From Chloroflexota bacterium (GTDB lineage: Bacteria; Chloroflexota; Anaerolineae; Anaerolineales; Anaerolineaceae): a DNA stretch of 7,722 bases. Shown piece by piece: positions 6,001 through 7,722 of this stretch (positions are counted from its first letter, which is position 1; the number at the start of each line of letters is the position of its first letter). The position numbers were made by a program, and so were the translations under genes. A model generated the notes under the pieces. The model ran no database searches. It saw nothing but the letters and a program-made list of their open reading frames with translations, and had not been told where the DNA came from. The DNA lies in NCBI GenBank assembly GCA_012800995.1, contig JAAZIH010000212.1:1-7722 (forward strand). Direction: 5' to 3'.

Positions 6001-7722
6001 TCAAAGCCCAAATCAAAGGCGACTAAACCAATTTGTCGCTGTAAATGTTGATAGAAGCGTGGCGCTTTGGCTTCAGGTTGATCGAGGAGGTAGATGTAAT
6101 CCTCATAAGCTTCTTCAAGCTGTCCAAGCCTGGCTTTTACATCGCTTTCTAAAAGCCTCATTTCAAAATTAGCGTCGAAGGTTGCTGTGCGGTCTTGTAA
6201 ACTTGGGAGCAATTCCTGCAGATCTGACATAGTTTGTGTCGATTTTTCGTCATCTTGTTCTGATAATGTCAGCAGGTTGCGGATGTAAGCCACCAGGGAC
6301 TCATTGCTTTTTAGACTTTGCCAGGCGAATTTATAAATAACGTTAGCGCGTTGGTTTTCTTTTCCAGCAGCGAGTGTTTCAGCCAGTACCAAAGCCAATT
6401 GAGGATTGCTGTTAAATTCACTTTCAAAGGGCACAATGGTATCCCAGGCTTCTTCGGTTTTGCCTTGATTAAGCAAAGCCTTGGTCAAAGCAATACTTGC
6501 ATCCATACTGTCAGGTTGAATGCCCAAGGCTTGTTTGAGAGTGTGCGCCGCTTCGGAGGATTGACCATGGTCGAGGTAAAGCTTACCCAGAGCGTAAAGG
6601 ATTTGAGCGTCATCGGGTAAAGCGACCTGTGCTTTTTGCAATGTGCTTAAGGCTTGATTTGTTTCGCCAAGATTATTCCAAATGCGTGCCAGGGCAAGCC
6701 AGCTATCCGTTTTTTCTGGAGCCAAGGCTGACGCTTGTTTGAGGAGGTCGCGAGCTTCTTCCGTGCGGTCACTTTGAATGAGCGCTTCACTGAGAATGAC
6801 CATCGCTTCACCATCCAGAGAGTCCTGAGATAAAAAGTCTTGCGCGATTGGGATAGCGATATCGGGTTGACCTGAATCAATAGCGAGTTTGGCATAGTAG
6901 AGCGAATCTTCACGGGAGACTGATGTATCGCTCTCAATTACCTGGCTGAAGGTTTCAAGCGCTTTTTGTGGTTCATGCGCTTTGATATAAAGTTGTGTAA
7001 GCTCTTGTTTATACTCACGGTTTTTGGGTTCCAGTATTGAAAGCATACTGAAGTTCTGAATCGCTTCAGGTAAATAAGCCAATCGTTGCTGGATTTGCCC
7101 CGCGAGTTCAATAGCCGCGATATCGTTTGGGTTTTCGAATAAAGCTTTGTTGATTAATTCGTTGGCAACTGCAAAGTTTTTGACTTTGGCAGAAAATTCA
7201 GCAGCAAGTTGTTTGTCAGTTTTACTCAAAAACCGGGATTTCTGGTTCGTCGTGAAAATATTGAGTTGCTCAGGGTCAAATTCATGCTCAAAATTGGGTT
7301 GAATTGCAGCAAACTGAGGATGGCGAACGGAGAAAAGCCATCTCGTCGTGTTATCAGAGAGCGTGTTGAGCAAATAGAGTGCTTGATGCACATCGCCTTT
7401 GGCAATGAGAAATTCAGCATATTCGCTGATGTAAGTTTCGTTGTCAGGATCCAGGCTGAGAATTTCCTCCCAAGTCTTGAGGGCTTCATCAGGCTGGATT
7501 TTTTCGAGGTCTTTCGCGGTTTTTTGAAGAAAAGCAACGCGTTCTTTTTTGTGTTCTTCACGGGATTTATCAAAAGAACTGATCGCATCCTGGTTCAGAC
7601 CGGCAAATTGCTCCAATTGTCCACGGGTTCTCAAATCTTCTATAGAAAGCTTTTGCTCTGCATCAAAAACTTTTTCATGCTCTTCAGATAAAAATGTCTG
7701 GGCGAGCCCTTGCACAAGCTCA
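3066..7722 (-). CDS. Giant TPR-repeat scaffold protein, 5'-partial
   Basis: At least 1,549 codons made almost entirely of about 34-residue helix-turn-helix units with the TPR signature (W/L-x2-L/G-x2-Y-x8-A-x3-F-x2-A-x4-P). Numbering from the GTG at 7715, well-phased blocks lie at residues 303-472, 1150-1319 and 1421-1522. Residues about 120-180 and 780-1130 are degenerate and may be helical spacers. No catalytic motif, signal peptide or membrane segment is visible, so it is probably a cytosolic superhelical scaffold or binding protein. The frame is open to the window edge (codons for E and L precede the GTG) and no ribosome-binding site can be seen, so the true start most likely lies beyond the right edge. 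It ends in TGA, overlapping the start of the peptidase gene by 4 bp, which suggests coupled translation and a shared function. The binding partner cannot be read from the sequence. The TPR assignment is firm; the scaffold role is inferred. Confidence 0.95.
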   Translation of the reverse strand, partial: ELVQGLAQTFLSEEHEKVFDAEQKLSIEDLRTRGQLEQFAGLNQDAISSFDKSREEHKKERVAFLQKTAKDLEKIQPDEALKTWEEILSLDPDNETYISEYAEFLIAKGDVHQALYLLNTLSDNTTRWLFSVRHPQFAAIQPNFEHEFDPEQLNIFTTNQKSRFLSKTDKQLAAEFSAKVKNFAVANELINKALFENPNDIAAIELAGQIQQRLAYLPEAIQNFSMLSILEPKNREYKQELTQLYIKAHEPQKALETFSQVIESDTSVSREDSLYYAKLAIDSGQPDIAIPIAQDFLSQDSLDGEAMVILSEALIQSDRTEEARDLLKQASALAPEKTDSWLALARIWNNLGETNQALSTLQKAQVALPDDAQILYALGKLYLDHGQSSEAAHTLKQALGIQPDSMDASIALTKALLNQGKTEEAWDTIVPFESEFNSNPQLALVLAETLAAGKENQRANVIYKFAWQSLKSNESLVAYIRNLLTLSEQDDEKSTQTMSDLQELLPSLQDRTATFDANFEMRLLESDVKARLGQLEEAYEDYIYLLDQPEAKAPRFYQHLQRQIGLVAFDLGFEDIAMASLQEAVSFNANDLTSRHALSHAYLKSGLIDEAISSAQTALQLASTDPENVLWYAKFMQMNQRPHDAIQALKDAVYLRSEEQILHLSLAQIYLENNAIDESKITLSKMLETSDISTSDYLKVASLYMQMNESKLATEILERAISENESLNYIQCCEIAYALLDNQQSSIALDFLNKVKQKHAHQPGFSILRADAYAEDKQYQPALQSLEPLLKRAEEGNTDFLQSSFSPNLSHGYLPFDLSNLQLRAALLHRAMGNYTEAIKHAHLSLKSDPGNSNAQLIKTELALSTAEQYELNNTLESLNNKAQLSSTDIDIIRILTLDALLNVDMTKAGLLFENFLSKDEQNLISMAVGVLTTENQQQSHQAMAFLQIMKDRQASQPEEEHPNLAKLQEFSSLWEKCAVAIVAWRMLDWDFADQIFRQCLRICDSNPRLNLTLAEYLADKARMKALSKTLKVSKRLAKNLNDTKSDEALFDERLSMAKGIIPADSVVAVEIIGKAQFTGHLPEETNLDTLLYSRKLAIQVVAVTKNPGIISQIMAAHPHDDDLQFQYAIKLLDRQPANAVEILNKIPIIQSRQALYHVALAIAQADQPQEAEEAIQRALSIWPDEPEWLALLAMFQKQQNKLSDAKDSISMAIELEPNNSQYWHSLGEIKWLEKDYHAAIKDYEKANTLKPNAIPVLEALADLNRQLGEYKKSIEYQKELLILEPGNLNALESLAELHFIIQEYDQAIVYADQVIDSSLKCERALKVKIESLIVRQSFDEAKKLAQDAMLIAKDPIAFEIYRIRIEARDNPATGLRMATSLAHEHPDYPNVLNLLAQYQLLLDQSKNAEKTLLQSLKLENKNAETLLALGALYRLYNQHDTAQVYLKQAIEENPSLIEAYLELGQSYEDQRLNEQALKTYNKAIEQVSKDPRAYVHAANAYKASRDFRSAELMLQKAAQLAPTDQSIRRQLAAIVAQNLLNNLQEATKRK
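3150..3455 (-). repeat. Three terminal TPR units of the scaffold
   Basis: Residues 1421-1522 form three gap-free 34-residue TPRs starting NAETLLALGA, LIEAYLELGQ and DPRAYVHAAN. They are among the closest to consensus in the protein (LGxxYxxx...AxxxYxKAIE...P). They are followed by a short basic-ended capping helix finishing in ATKRK just before the stop. This is the part of the scaffold made immediately before translation reaches the peptidase gene. Confidence 0.87.
3759..4268 (-). repeat. Phased block of five 34-residue TPR units (C-terminal part of scaffold)
   Basis: Residues 1150-1319 split exactly into five 34-residue units starting SRQALYHVAL, EPEWLALLAM, NSQYWHSLGE, AIPVLEALAD and NLNALESLAE. 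The third and fourth are close to the TPR consensus (YWHSLGEIKW...AIKDYEKANTLKP). An uninterrupted stretch of this kind should form a regular right-handed superhelix with a concave peptide-binding groove. Confidence 0.87.
6300..6809 (-). repeat. Phased block of five 34-residue TPR units (N-terminal half of scaffold)
   Basis: Residues 303-472 of the giant TPR protein divide without gaps into five 34-residue units beginning EAMVILSEAL, DSWLALARIW, QILYALGKLY, DASIALTKAL and QLALVLAETL. The second and third carry the near-consensus TPR pattern, with Gly/Ala at position 8, Tyr/Trp near position 10-11, Ala at 20 and Pro near 32. These are protein-level repeats; the DNA copies have diverged and look old rather than recently duplicated. 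Confidence 0.85.

Noticed and set aside
7209..7691. Plus-strand open frame of 160 codons, and similar ones at 3054-3416 and 5483-5818
   Set aside because: They lie entirely or almost entirely antisense to the TPR gene, have Phe/Leu-rich or Cys/His/Trp-rich compositions typical of shadow frames, show no domain pattern, and lack convincing ribosome-binding sites.
7713..7715. GTG as the true start of the giant TPR gene
   Set aside because: The same frame stays open upstream to the edge and only seven further bases are visible, too few to show a ribosome-binding site. A gene continuing past the window is more likely.

Overview
The window is fully occupied by one leftward (minus-strand) gene cluster. 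In transcription order it holds: (1) the 3'-terminal 4.65 kb of a giant tetratricopeptide-repeat (TPR) protein gene, whose reading frame stays open to the right edge; (2) a complete 935-codon gene for a TPR-containing, gingipain-like (peptidase family C25, clan CD, caspase-fold) cysteine peptidase; (3) the first 80 codons of a small protein gene that runs off the left edge and resembles the DUF2007-type 'putative signal transducing protein' family. Genes 1 and 2 overlap by the four bases ATGA, and genes 2 and 3 are separated by 21 bp with a GGAG ribosome-binding site. They therefore read as one operon whose promoter and terminator both lie outside the window.

The organism is bacterial: compact operon, Shine-Dalgarno sites, no introns. 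GC content is moderate and codon use looks even across the window. From memory of similar proteins, the peptidase architecture (short TPR-like N-terminus, flexible linker, C25-like domain with a long acidic loop, small C-terminal domain) recalls proteins of Chloroflexota/Anaerolineae. This is a weak inference, because no taxonomic marker gene is present.

The most interesting content is the pairing of a very large TPR scaffold with an apparently intracellular caspase-fold protease. The peptidase keeps both catalytic positions (His656 in an NLHG motif, Cys703 in an EACFG motif) and the YGDP motif near the end of C25 domains. It lacks the signal peptide and secretion domain of true gingipains. 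It also carries an amphipathic, membrane-prone helix preceded by a lysine cluster, inserted between the substrate-loop half and the catalytic half of the peptidase domain. A plausible but untested reading is a scaffold-controlled or sensor-controlled protease, comparable in logic, not in demonstrated homology, to TPR-CHAT proteases. No RNA genes, CRISPR arrays, insertion sequences or gene-free stretches over 300 bases were seen.
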